NCBI RefSeq assembly: GCF_001270745.1
Contig: NZ_LFXL01000025.1
Span: 1-64,000 of the forward strand
From: Jiangella muralis
Lineage (GTDB): Bacteria; Actinomycetota; Actinomycetes; Jiangellales; Jiangellaceae
Direction: 5' to 3'
DNA: 64,000 nt
Each line of letters starts with the position of its first letter. Within the stretch, counting starts at the first letter, position 1. The translations under genes were made by a program, and so were the position numbers. A model generated the notes under the pieces. The model did no database searches and was not told the origin of the DNA. It was given only the letters and a program-made list of their open reading frames with translations. Below, piece by piece: positions 1 through 7,763 of this stretch.

Positions 1-193
1 ATAAACAAACTTGGCATCAACCAAACATCATCAGGCACACTGTTGAGTTCTCAAAAATCGGGCGCACCCACAAGACACCCCGCTAGGGCATCAGCGTGAG
101 ACGCTGGTGATCCGAATGTGGATCTTCTTCGGTCAACACCAGGCGGTTGGCCTGGTGGACGGTTCTGGAACCAGAACCCCTGCCCGAAGCAGT
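1..193 (-). promoter_or_regulatory. 16S rRNA operon leader (5' transcribed region)
   Basis: Read on the minus strand this stretch contains TTGAGAACTCAACAGTGTGC (complement of about 35-54), the sequence that precedes the 16S rRNA gene in many actinobacterial rRNA operons. Two short hairpins lie upstream of it: CCAGGC-GGTTG-GCCTGG (139-155) and GTTCTGG-AA-CCAGAAC (161-176). The 16S gene would begin to the left of base 1, so no mature rRNA is included. tyrS directly upstream of the operon fits this placement. Leader identity rests on recalled sequence similarity, not on an alignment. Confidence 0.75.
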
Positions 194-199
194 TCCTTC

Positions 200-228
200 A
201 CTCTACTGCGTCCGGCCCGTCGAGACAA
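200..228 (-). promoter_or_regulatory. sigma-70-type promoter of the rRNA operon
   Basis: On the minus strand a -35 TTGTCT (complement of 223-228) and a -10 TAGAGT (complement of 200-205) are separated by exactly 17 bases. The promoter lies upstream of the rRNA leader and points toward it. Transcription would start near 193. rRNA operons usually have several promoters; I found only this convincing one in the 220 bases downstream of tyrS. Confidence 0.65.
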
Positions 229-333
229 ACCGTTTCGCAGTTCCGCCACCCGGCGCTGACCGGACCCAGACAAGGGTCTGCTCAGTGAGCTGAAGTGGTG
301 GTGACTCTGCAGGCCGGCCGCCGTTCCCGGCGT

Positions 334-380
334 CCCGCTCCCCTTGAGCCGAAGAGAAACTTACGGTCCCGGGGAGCGGG
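334..380. terminator. inverted repeat downstream of tyrS, possible terminator
   Basis: CCCGCTCCCC (334-343) pairs perfectly with GGGGAGCGGG (371-380) across a 27-base loop. It sits between the tyrS stop codon (448) and the rRNA promoter, where a terminator would insulate the operon. There is no T tract on either side, so termination is inferred from position only. Apart from this hairpin, 229-447 shows nothing else I can identify. Confidence 0.4.
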
Positions 381-447
381 AGTCAAATCCTGACCCGGCG
401 AATCGTTGTGACGGCCGTCTCATGCGCGTTTGCCCAGGTCAGAGCCG

Positions 448-1725
448 TCAAGCGAGCTCGACGCCACCGACCGTGCGCTTCCCGCGACGGAGCACGAGGA
501 AGCGGCCGTGCAGAAGATCATCGCGACCGGGACGATCTTCCGGCGCCAGGCCGGGGTCGAGCCGGACGTTGTTGACGTACGCGCCGCCGTCGGAGATGGC
601 TCTGCGGGCCGCGGATCGCGACTCGACGAGCCCCGACTGGACGAACAGGTCGACGTACGAGGGCAGCTCCTCCCCCGTCTCCAGCGGACGCGCGCCGGCT
701 TCGTCGAGCGCGGCCTTGAGCGTGCCGGCGTCGAGCTCGTCGAGCGCCCCCATGCCGAACAGCGCCTTCGACGCGGCGATGACCTTGGCGGTCTCGTCGG
801 CCCCGTGCAGCATCGACGTGAGGTCGGACGCCAGCGCGCGCTGTGCCGAGCGGGCCGCCGGTTTCTCCGTCACCTCGCGTTCCAGTTCGGCGATCTCTTC
901 CTGGGACCGGAAGCTGAACACCTTGAGGTAGCCGACGACGTCGCGGTCGTCGGCGTTGACCCAGAACTGGAAGAACGCGTACGGGCTGGTCATCTCGGGA
1001 TCGAGCCAGACGGTGCCGGACTCGGTCTTGCCGAATTTCGTGCCGTCGGCCTTGGTGATGAGCGGGGTGGCCAGGACGTGCACCGACTGCCGCTCGACGC
1101 GGTGGATGAGGTCGGCGCCGCTGGTGAGGTTGCCCCACTGGTCGCTGCCGCCGGTCTGCAGGACGCAGCCGTACCGGCGGTACAACTCGAGGTAGTCCAT
1201 GCCCTGCAGGATCTGGTAGCTGAACTCGGTGAAGCTGATGCCCTGGTCGCTGTTGAGCCGGGCGCTGACCGACTCTTTGGACAACATGCGGCTGAGCCTG
1301 AAGTGCTTGCCGACGTCGCGCAGGAAGTCGATGGCCGACAGCGGAGCCGTCCAGTCGAGGTTGTTCACCATGCGCGCCGGATGCGGCCCGTCGAAGTCGA
1401 GCAGCGGCTCGATCTGCTTGCGGATGCGCTCGACCCAGCCGCCGACGGTGTCGCGGTCGTTCAGCGTGCGCTCACCGGTCATCTTGGGATCGCCGATCAG
1501 TCCCGTCGCGCCGCCGACCAGCGCCAACGGGTCGTTGCCGGCCAGCTGGAGGCGTCGCATGGTGAGGATCTGCACCAGGTTGCCGATGTGCAGGCTCGGC
1601 GCCGTGGGATCGAACCCGCAGTAATAGGTGACCGGACCGGCTGCCAGAGCGGAGCGCAACTCCTGCTCGTCGGTGGACAGCGCGATGAGCCCGCGCCAGT
1701 GCAGCTCGTCCAGGATGTCGGTCAC
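448..1725 (-). CDS. tyrS: tyrosyl-tRNA synthetase
   Basis: Charges tRNA-Tyr in the cytoplasm (class I aminoacyl-tRNA synthetase). The protein is 425 residues, normal for bacterial TyrRS. The N-terminal Rossmann domain carries the HIGH-type signature PSLHIGNL (near residue 48), and the KMSKS-type loop reads KFGKTES. The last ~65 residues look like the S4 RNA-binding domain (LVESRSAARRAISDGGAYVNN). I chose the GTG at 1725 because GAGGA lies 6 bases upstream and the protein then begins VTDILDELHWRG, as in homologues; an in-frame ATG at 1776 would add 17 unlikely residues. It is the last minus-strand gene before the rRNA operon. Confidence 0.96.
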   Translation of the reverse strand: MTDILDELHWRGLIALSTDEQELRSALAAGPVTYYCGFDPTAPSLHIGNLVQILTMRRLQLAGNDPLALVGGATGLIGDPKMTGERTLNDRDTVGGWVERIRKQIEPLLDFDGPHPARMVNNLDWTAPLSAIDFLRDVGKHFRLSRMLSKESVSARLNSDQGISFTEFSYQILQGMDYLELYRRYGCVLQTGGSDQWGNLTSGADLIHRVERQSVHVLATPLITKADGTKFGKTESGTVWLDPEMTSPYAFFQFWVNADDRDVVGYLKVFSFRSQEEIAELEREVTEKPAARSAQRALASDLTSMLHGADETAKVIAASKALFGMGALDELDAGTLKAALDEAGARPLETGEELPSYVDLFVQSGLVESRSAARRAISDGGAYVNNVRLDPGLAPEDRPGRDDLLHGRFLVLRRGKRTVGGVELA

Positions 1726-1795
1726 GGTCGGTCCTCGATCTGCTCGATTCGGAATGGACACCCCATGATCCCGCACCGCTTGAGCGCGGCGCGAA

Positions 1796-2428
1796 TCACT
1801 TACGGCGCTTGGGCACGTGCGGCCGGTACGGCGACACCGTCGGCTCTCCGTCCAGCCAGAACCGCCACGGGAACGCGACGCCGTCGCCGCCGTCGCCGCT
1901 GACGCCGACCCGCGGTCCGGTCCGCACCCGGCCGCCGTCGACCGGCGGGCCCGGGAGCAGCTGCGTCGGCGAGCCGGGAGCGCACAGGTCGACGCCGTTG
2001 TCGGGGCGGCCGAGGCCCAGGGCGGACGTCAGACGGGCCGGGCCGCGGGCGTACTCGCGTGCCGTCCGCGCGGACAGCCGCCGGGACGCGGCCAGCGCGG
2101 CGCCCTCGATCACCTCGCCGGCCCGCAGCAGCACCGCCGTCGCCGTCCCGTCGACGTCGCACACCACGTTCGCGCAGAAGTGCATGCCGTAGGTGAAGTA
2201 GACGTAGAGGTGGCCGGCCGGCCCGAACATGACGGCGTTGCGCGGGGTGCGGCCGCGGAACGCGTGCGAGCCGGGATCGTCGGCGCCCTGGTACGCCTCG
2301 ACCTCGGTCAGCCGCACCGCCACCGTCCCCTCTGGCGTCGTGTGCCGCAGCACGCTGCCGAGCAGGTCAGGTGCCACGTCGAGGCCTGGACGGGCCAGGA
2401 ACGCGCGGTCGATCGTCGCCGTCTCCAC
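1796..2428 (-). CDS. mpg: alkyladenine DNA glycosylase (3-methyladenine DNA glycosylase, AAG/MPG family)
   Basis: Base-excision repair enzyme that removes alkylated purines such as 3-methyladenine. The 210 residues match the ~200-residue family in order: DLLGSVL, then [31 protein letters not shown] and [15 protein letters not shown], which cover the catalytic Glu and the Tyr that intercalates into the DNA. The tail ends in basic KRRK. The start is GTG at 2428 with no strong ribosome site, so it is only moderately certain. The gene lies 70 bases upstream of tyrS on the same strand and may be co-transcribed with it. This is a different fold from TagA and AlkA. Confidence 0.92.
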   Translation of the reverse strand: METATIDRAFLARPGLDVAPDLLGSVLRHTTPEGTVAVRLTEVEAYQGADDPGSHAFRGRTPRNAVMFGPAGHLYVYFTYGMHFCANVVCDVDGTATAVLLRAGEVIEGAALAASRRLSARTAREYARGPARLTSALGLGRPDNGVDLCAPGSPTQLLPGPPVDGGRVRTGPRVGVSGDGGDGVAFPWRFWLDGEPTVSPYRPHVPKRRK

Positions 2429-2450
2429 CGCGCCAGTATCGACGACGGCG

Positions 2451-2720
2451 TCAGACCGGCGGCAGCGGGACGCGCAGGCTCGTCGTCCCCTGGAGGTCCA
2501 GCCACGCCGCGTCGGGCGCCCGGACCAGCCGCAGGATGACGTGCTCGCAGCTCGGGCAGCGCGCCACCCAGCCCTGCGCGTGGCCGTAGACCCGTAGGTC
2601 CGCGACCCGGCGGGTGTCGCCGCAGCTCACACAGCGTCCGGTGGCGGCGGTGACGTCGACGGCGAACAGCTCGGCGAGCGGGCCGGCCAGGGCGTTGCCG
2701 TCCTGGTAGTCGTCAGTCAT
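2451..2720 (-). CDS. small zinc-ribbon protein, DUF6510-like
   Basis: An 89-residue protein with two CxxC pairs (CVSCGDTRR near residue 30 and [11 protein letters not shown] near residue 55) that should bind one zinc as a rubredoxin-like ribbon. No signal peptide or membrane segment is visible. It starts at ATG 2720, one base after the stop of the upstream reductase, so the two are co-translated and expressed together with the Moco protein before them. I recall this small protein accompanying the same two redox genes in other actinobacteria, where it is named only as a domain of unknown function. Its role is unknown; electron transfer or cofactor assembly for the pair is inference. Confidence 0.75.
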   Translation of the reverse strand: MTDDYQDGNALAGPLAELFAVDVTAATGRCVSCGDTRRVADLRVYGHAQGWVARCPSCEHVILRLVRAPDAAWLDLQGTTSLRVPLPPV

Positions 2721-2721
2721 G

Positions 2722-3486
2722 TCAGTCTCCTGTCGGGCCGAATCGCTCGGTGCGGATGCGGCGCGGATCGTGGCCCAGGCCGACCAGCGTGTTCGCCACC
2801 TTCTCGACGAACCCGGTCGGGCCGCAGACGAAGCACGTCGGCTCGAACTGCGGCGGCCAGCCGTACAGCTCCAGGTCGGCGGGGCCGACGCGGCGCGGCG
2901 GCCGCACGGACCCGGCCGGCGCCGACCGGGTGAAGAGCGTGACGATGTCGAGCCCGCCGTCGTCGCGGGCGGCGCGGCGCAGCTCGGACGCGTAGAACTG
3001 GTCGGACGGCGAGCGGACGGAGTGGATGAGCCGGAACGGCGCCCGGCTGCGCGCCTCACGCCGGGCCCGGACCATCGCCATCAGCGGGACGATGCCCGAC
3101 CCGCCCGCCACCAGCAGCGCCGGCACCGTCCGCGACGGATGCCAGACGAACCAGCCGCCGACCGGGCCGCGCAACTCGACCGGATCGCCGACGGCGAACG
3201 TGTCCGTCAGGTACTCCGACACCTCACCGCCATTCACCCGTTGAATGGTGAGCTCGACGCGGTCACCGTCGGCCGGCGCGGCCAGCGAGTAGCTGCGCTG
3301 GGTGCTGTAGCCGTCCTCGTCCGTCAGCCGGACGTCGACGTGCTGCCCGGGCACGTGACCGGGCCAGCCGGGGACGTCGAGCAGCAGCGTCCGGGCGGTC
3401 GCGGTCTCGCTGCGGATGCCGACGAGGGTTGCGACGCGCCACTCGAGGCGGGCGTTCAATCGCCCGCGTAACGCTGCTCGCGCCAC
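2722..3486 (-). CDS. FAD/NAD(P)-binding oxidoreductase, ferredoxin-reductase family
   Basis: A 254-residue flavoprotein reductase of the ferredoxin-NADP reductase superfamily. The FAD-binding barrel has RSYSLA near residue 81 and GQHVDVRL before it. The NAD(P) domain has GGSGIVPLMAM near residue 147 and CGPTGFVE near residue 221. There is no C-terminal 2Fe-2S domain, so it must pass electrons to or from another protein. GTG start at 3486 overlaps the end of the Moco protein gene by 31 bases, and its stop is one base from the zinc-ribbon gene. The likely partner is the neighbouring Moco protein, by analogy with reductases that feed sulfite-oxidase-like enzymes; the substrate is not known. Confidence 0.88.
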   Translation of the reverse strand: MARAALRGRLNARLEWRVATLVGIRSETATARTLLLDVPGWPGHVPGQHVDVRLTDEDGYSTQRSYSLAAPADGDRVELTIQRVNGGEVSEYLTDTFAVGDPVELRGPVGGWFVWHPSRTVPALLVAGGSGIVPLMAMVRARREARSRAPFRLIHSVRSPSDQFYASELRRAARDDGGLDIVTLFTRSAPAGSVRPPRRVGPADLELYGWPPQFEPTCFVCGPTGFVEKVANTLVGLGHDPRRIRTERFGPTGD

Positions 3487-4055
3487 GGGTCACCGTAGTT
3501 GTGGTAGCCGACGCCCTCCCAGAACCCCGGCTCGTCGAACTCCATCAGCTGCAGGCCGCGCACCCACTTCGCCGACTTCCAGAAGTACAGGTGCGGCACC
3601 AGCAGCCGGGCCGGCCCGCCGTGCTGCGGCGCCAGCTCGGAGCCGTCGAACTCGTAGACCACCCACGCCCGGCCGTCGAGCAGGTCCTCGAGCGGCAGAT
3701 TCGTCGTGTAGCCCCCGTAGCAGTGCGCCAATGCGTAGTCGGCCGTCGTGTCGACGTCCTCCATCAGCAGGTCCAGCGACACCCCGCGCCACGTGGTCGC
3801 CAGCTTGGACCACTTCGTGACGCAGTGGATGTCGACCGTCGGTTCCTCGGCCGGCAGCTCGAGCAGTTCGTCCCACGTCCACCGGTACTCCTGGCCGGTC
3901 TCGCTGGCGATGGTGAACTCCCACCGGTCCAGCGAGATGTTCGGCGTCGGACCGGCGGACAGCACCGGGAAGTCCTCGGTCAGGTACTGCCCCGGCGGCA
4001 GCTGGACGTCAGCGTCGTGCCTTCTCCTCCGGAACCCCGGAGACACGATCCCCAT
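3456..4055 (-). CDS. sulfite-oxidase-like molybdopterin-dependent oxidoreductase
   Basis: A 199-residue Moco-domain protein of the sulfite oxidase/MsrP (YedY) superfamily. The expected Mo-ligating cysteine is in DIHCVTKWSK, and the family blocks YGGYTTNLPLEDL and GGPARLLVPHLYFWKSAKW are present. There is only the catalytic domain: no heme domain, no dimerisation domain and no Tat signal, so it is likely cytoplasmic. ATG at 4055 was chosen with GGGTGG upstream. It is the first gene of the three-gene redox operon with the reductase and the zinc-ribbon protein. The natural substrate is unknown; sulfoxide reduction is one possibility from family knowledge. Confidence 0.88.
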   Translation of the reverse strand: MGIVSPGFRRRRHDADVQLPPGQYLTEDFPVLSAGPTPNISLDRWEFTIASETGQEYRWTWDELLELPAEEPTVDIHCVTKWSKLATTWRGVSLDLLMEDVDTTADYALAHCYGGYTTNLPLEDLLDGRAWVVYEFDGSELAPQHGGPARLLVPHLYFWKSAKWVRGLQLMEFDEPGFWEGVGYHNYGDPWREQRYAGD

Positions 4056-4159
4056 CGTTCCACCCCGTTTCCCTCGCGCCTGCGGACGCGCCCTCCCACC
4101 CTGGGCACATGGTCCTCTCACCTAGGTCCGGAGTCCAGAGCATTCGGGAGGTCGGTTCG

Positions 4160-5188
4160 TCAGGCGCCGAACTCGGCCCGAACGCCCAGGAGCCGGACCG
4201 GGCGGCGGTCGGTGAACCGGGCGAGCGCCACCAGCGCGGCCGCGGCCAGCGCATCGGCGTCGCTCGTGGGCTCGGCCAGCTTGTGGCCGTGGGTGGAGGT
4301 GAAGAACGGGGCGTACCGGACCTTGACGACGACGCGGACGGCCGGGCGGCCCTCGGCGACGACCTCGCCGGCGACCTCGTGCGCCAGCCGCGTGACCTCG
4401 CGGACGACCTCGTCCCAGTGCTCGAGGTCGTGCTGGTAGGTGAACTCCTTGCCGTGTGACCTGGCCAGCCACGCCTCGCCGCTGACCCGCGCCGACGCGA
4501 CGCCGCGGGCCACGCGGACCAGCCACGGTCCGATGGTGGGCCCGAACCGTTTCGCGACGGTGTCGGGGTGGGTGGTGGCGAGGTCGCGGACGGTGTGGAT
4601 GTCGAGCTCGGCGAGCTTCTTCGCCGTCTTCGCGCCGACGCCCCACAGCGCGTCCGTCGAACTCTCGCCCAGCACGTCGAACCAGGAGTCGTAGGTGAGC
4701 GTGGCGACGCCGGCCGGCTTGCCGAACCCGGTGGCCAGCTTGGCCTGCAGCTTGTTCTCGCCGATGCCGACGGTGCAGTCGAGGTCGGTGGCCTCGCGGA
4801 CCCGGCGCTGGATGCTGCGGGCGGTGGCCTCGGGGTCGTCGTCGCCCGCCGCTCCGGCGTCGATGAACGCCTCGTCCCAGCCGAGCACCTCGACGGTGCC
4901 GAACTCGCGCAGCGTCATCATGACGTCGTCGGAGACGGCCTCGTAGGCGGGCTTGTCGACCGGCAGGAAGACGGCGTCGGGGCAGCGTTTCAGCGCCGTG
5001 CGCAGCGGCAGGCCCGAGTGGACGCCGAACGCGCGGGCCTCGTACGACGCGGTGGCGACGACGCCGCGCTTGGACGGGTCGCCGTCACCGCCGACGACGA
5101 CCGGCAAGCCGGCCAGCTCGGGACGTCGCAGCACCTCGACGGCAGCGATGAACTGGTCGAGGTCGACGTGCAGGACCCAGCGGGGCAC
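4160..5188 (-). CDS. dinB: DNA polymerase IV (Y-family, DinB)
   Basis: Error-prone translesion polymerase of 342 residues. The first catalytic carboxylate block is HVDLDQFIAAVE at the N-terminus, the second is the variant GWDEAFID rather than SIDEA(Y/F). Palm/thumb motifs GIGENKLQAKLATGFGKP and an HhH segment (ALWGVGAKTAKKLAEL) follow, then the little-finger domain. The protein stops right after that domain, with no C-terminal QxxLF-type clamp-binding peptide; mycobacterial DinB2 is described as lacking this too. It stands alone on the minus strand with ~100 empty bases downstream. No LexA site was recognised upstream. Confidence 0.93.
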   Translation of the reverse strand: MPRWVLHVDLDQFIAAVEVLRRPELAGLPVVVGGDGDPSKRGVVATASYEARAFGVHSGLPLRTALKRCPDAVFLPVDKPAYEAVSDDVMMTLREFGTVEVLGWDEAFIDAGAAGDDDPEATARSIQRRVREATDLDCTVGIGENKLQAKLATGFGKPAGVATLTYDSWFDVLGESSTDALWGVGAKTAKKLAELDIHTVRDLATTHPDTVAKRFGPTIGPWLVRVARGVASARVSGEAWLARSHGKEFTYQHDLEHWDEVVREVTRLAHEVAGEVVAEGRPAVRVVVKVRYAPFFTSTHGHKLAEPTSDADALAAAALVALARFTDRRPVRLLGVRAEFGA

Positions 5189-5224
5189 GTGACCATTCTG
5201 GCCCGACGCACCGACAGCGCGGAT

Positions 5225-6085
5225 TCAGCGGCCGGGGTCCTGCGGGTCGGTGGGGTCCGTCGGGTCGGCCGGGTCGGCCGGGTCCGCGGGGTCGGCCGGC
5301 TCAGCCGGGTGGTCGGTGGCGGCGCGCCAGACGTCGTCCGCCGCGGGCTGCTCGTCCGTGACGGAGCCGGGGGCGGTCTCGCCGGGGGCGGCGTCGGCGG
5401 CGGCGCGTTCCTTCGCGACCGCCGTGCCGCTGGCGTCGTACTCGACCTCACCGGCCGGCTCGGGCGCGGCGCCGGACGTGCCGGCGACCGGGAACCGCTC
5501 CGCGTCGTCGAGGTGGTCGTCGTGGCGGGCGGGGGCCCCGCCGAGGAAGTCGCGGATGCGCTGGCCGTACGCCGTCGCCTTGGAAGGGTCGACGGGGAAG
5601 GTGACGTCCTCGACGATGCGGGCGAAGGTGTCGCGGACCTTCGCCGTGCCGGCGTCGGCGGCCGCGCCGCCGATGATCGAGGTGACCTGGTCCTGCACCG
5701 ACGTGATGGTGTCGCCGACGAACTCGCGGATGCCGGAGTCGTGGACCGGGCAGCGCGGCAGCGCCGACTTCACCGGGCGGACCAGCCGCTGCCGCCGTCG
5801 CCACGCCGGATCGTGCAGATACGCCTGGCCGTCGACCGCGTACCGGCAGATCAGTCCCTCGAACGCCAGCGCGTCGAGATCGTCGGCCATGGCGGCCGTC
5901 GGGTGCTCGTCGAACCGCAGCGCCCACAGCCGGCCGTTCACGACGGCGGCGTTGTCGACCGCGCGGCCCTCGTCGTCGAAGACGGTGGGCAGGTAGGCCC
6001 AGGTGTAGGCGGCGGTCAGCGGCAGCCGGGCCACCCGCTCGTCCTGGACGTCGCCCGGCTGGATGGTCCTGGGACTGTGCGCCAT
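5225..6085 (-). CDS. uncharacterised protein with phage/replisome-type N-terminal domain and Asp-Pro tail
   Basis: A 286-residue protein of unknown function. Residues ~5-110 (TIQPGDVQDERVARLPL, then EGLICRYAVDGQAYLHDPAW) resemble the N-terminal winged-helix-like domain of replication-related proteins common in actinophages (the 'leaves few enemies: DEGR, GLI.RY' pattern). The C-terminal ~90 residues are acidic and low in complexity and end in repeated PADPADPADP/TDPTDP, which is probably disordered. Start: ATG 6085 has AAGGAG 6 bases upstream; an in-frame ATG at 6100 overlaps that site and is rejected. No phage genes surround it, so it is either a domesticated relic or a host gene. Confidence 0.6.
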   Translation of the reverse strand: MAHSPRTIQPGDVQDERVARLPLTAAYTWAYLPTVFDDEGRAVDNAAVVNGRLWALRFDEHPTAAMADDLDALAFEGLICRYAVDGQAYLHDPAWRRRQRLVRPVKSALPRCPVHDSGIREFVGDTITSVQDQVTSIIGGAAADAGTAKVRDTFARIVEDVTFPVDPSKATAYGQRIRDFLGGAPARHDDHLDDAERFPVAGTSGAAPEPAGEVEYDASGTAVAKERAAADAAPGETAPGSVTDEQPAADDVWRAATDHPAEPADPADPADPADPTDPTDPQDPGR

Positions 6086-6192
6086 GGTCGGCTCCTTCAT
6101 GTGCTCCGTCGGCTGCTTCGAATCTACGTCAGCTCCGGCCCGGCGGGACGGGGCTACGCTCGACCCAGGAGCAGTTCGAGGGGGCGGTCGTC

Positions 6193-6576
6193 ATGACCGG
6201 ACAAGTCGTACACTTCGAGATCCCCGCCGACGACGTCGAGCGGGCCCGCGAGTTCTACCGCACCGCCTTCGGCTGGGACGTCACGCCGATGCCGGAGGTC
6301 GACTACACCGTCGTCTCCACCACCCCGGTCGACGAGGCCGGACGGCCCAAGGAAGCGGGCGCCATCAACGGCGGCATGTTCACCCGCGACGCCGACCGGC
6401 CCGGTCCGATCGTGACCATCGGTGTGGACGACGTCGACGCGGCGCTGACGGCGGTGCAGCGGCTGGGCGGCGCGGTGGTCCTGCCGAAGGCCGAGGTCAT
6501 GGGGATGGGGTACGCGGCCTACTTCCGCGACAGCGAGGGTAACGTGCTCGGCCTCTGGCAGGCCGCCGCCGGCTGA
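6193..6576 (+). CDS. VOC (glyoxalase/bleomycin-resistance fold) family protein
   Basis: A 127-residue single VOC module starting HFEIPADDVERAREFYRTAFGW and ending in the usual YFRDSEGNVLGLW. The beta-alpha-beta-beta-beta halves are complete. Likely metal ligands are the His near residue 7 and the Glu in DSEGN. Members bind small molecules or metals; the sequence gives no substrate. It begins at ATG 6193 behind a G-rich ribosome site and is a single-gene unit, divergent from the minus-strand gene at 5225-6085 and ending 44 bases before the LacI operators. Confidence 0.85.
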   Translation: MTGQVVHFEIPADDVERAREFYRTAFGWDVTPMPEVDYTVVSTTPVDEAGRPKEAGAINGGMFTRDADRPGPIVTIGVDDVDAALTAVQRLGGAVVLPKAEVMGMGYAAYFRDSEGNVLGLWQAAAG

Positions 6577-6620
6577 CGCCTCGAGCGCCCGGTCGTCATG
6601 AGAACGTCTTGCGGCGCGAC

Positions 6621-6657
6621 CTAAACCGGTATAGGCTCCGAACCTAAACCGGTTTAG
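6621..6657. promoter_or_regulatory. paired LacI-family operators
   Basis: CTAAACCGGTTTAG (6644-6657) is a perfect 14-bp palindrome with the central CpG typical of LacI-family operators. A second, imperfect copy, CTAAACCGGTATAG, lies at 6621-6634. Their centres are 23 bp apart, about two helical turns. They lie 34 bases before the lacI-type gene that opens the sugar operon, so autoregulation of the whole locus is likely. Confidence 0.8.
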
Positions 6658-6690
6658 AGGAGCAGCTACCGCCGACGGAGGCGCCCGCCG

Positions 6691-7734
6691 ATGCCCACCG
6701 AACGACCCACCATCGCCGACGTCGCGGAGCGGGCGGGCGTCAGCAAGGGGCTGGTGTCGTTCGCGTTGAACGACCGGCCGGGTGTGTCGCCGCAGACGCG
6801 GGAGCGGATCCTCGCGGCGGCCCGCGACCTGGGCTGGCAGCCGAGCCTGCGGGCCCGCGCGCTCTCGGTGAACCGGGCATTCGCGCTGGGCCTGGTCATC
6901 ACGCGGGATCCGGAGATCATCACCGGCGACCCGTTCTATCCGTCGTTCATCGCGGGCGTGGAGCGGGAACTGGCGCCGGCGGGCCAGGCGCTGGTGCTGA
7001 GCGTCGTCCCGGACGAAGAGGCCGAGCTGGCCGCCTACCGGAAGCTGGTCGAGGACCGCAGGGTGGACGGCATCTTCATCACCGACCTGCGGCACGACGA
7101 CGCCCGTATCGCACTCGCCGACGAGTTGGGCGTCCCCGCCGTCACACTGGGCCGGCCGGAGGGGGCGTCGCCGTTTCCGGCGGTGTCGATGGACGACCGG
7201 GCCGGCATCGAGGCCGCCGTCGACCACCTGGTCGGGCTCGGCCACCGCAGCATCGCGCACGTCGCCGGGCCGGCCCGCATGCTGCACGGCAGCCGCCGCC
7301 GGAAGGCGTTCGAGGACGCGATGGCCCGCGCGGGCCTCCGGGCGACGATGATCGTCGAGACGGACTTCCGGGCGGCGGACGGCGCCCGCGCGACCCGCGA
7401 CCTGCTCGCCCGCCAGGAGGACCCGACCGCCATCGTCTATGCGAACGACCCGATGGCGATCGCCGGGCTCGGCGTGGCGCAGCGGTCCGGGCTGCGGGTG
7501 CCCGAGGAGCTCTCGATCACCGGCTTCGACGGCAGCGATGTGGCCGAACACATCTTCCCCGCGCTCAGCACCGTGGCGACCGACGCCGTCAGCTGGGGCG
7601 CCGTCGCCGCGCGGGTGCTGCTGCAGGAGATCGCCGGCGAGGAGCCCGGCGACACCGAGCTGCCGCCGGCGCGGTTCATCCCTCGTGAGTCGACCGCGGC
7701 GAGCCCCGAACCCATCCCCCGGGCGGAGCGCTGA
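6691..7734 (+). CDS. LacI-family transcriptional repressor of the sugar operon
   Basis: A 347-residue regulator. Residues 5-55 form the LacI HTH plus hinge (TIADVAERAGVSKGLVSFALN, with the hinge-region LGWQPSLRARAL). The rest is a periplasmic-binding-protein-like effector domain (FALGLVITRD, VDGIFITDLR, YANDPMAIAGLGVAQ). It should bind the two palindromes just upstream and release them on binding a sugar. The next gene starts 29 bases downstream on the same strand, so the repressor is probably the first gene of its own operon. Effector identity is unknown; a mannoside-type oligosaccharide is a guess from the GH130-like gene. Confidence 0.92.
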   Translation: MPTERPTIADVAERAGVSKGLVSFALNDRPGVSPQTRERILAAARDLGWQPSLRARALSVNRAFALGLVITRDPEIITGDPFYPSFIAGVERELAPAGQALVLSVVPDEEAELAAYRKLVEDRRVDGIFITDLRHDDARIALADELGVPAVTLGRPEGASPFPAVSMDDRAGIEAAVDHLVGLGHRSIAHVAGPARMLHGSRRRKAFEDAMARAGLRATMIVETDFRAADGARATRDLLARQEDPTAIVYANDPMAIAGLGVAQRSGLRVPEELSITGFDGSDVAEHIFPALSTVATDAVSWGAVAARVLLQEIAGEEPGDTELPPARFIPRESTAASPEPIPRAER

Positions 7735-7763
7735 CCCCGTCCGTACGACAGAAGGAGACGACC

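Noticed and set aside
366-410. tRNA-like T-loop string (GTCAAATCC) downstream of tyrS
   Set aside because: No 5-bp T stem, anticodon arm or acceptor stem can be drawn around it.
5225-6085. Prophage remnant
   Set aside because: A single phage-like domain with no integrase, structural genes or attachment sites nearby.
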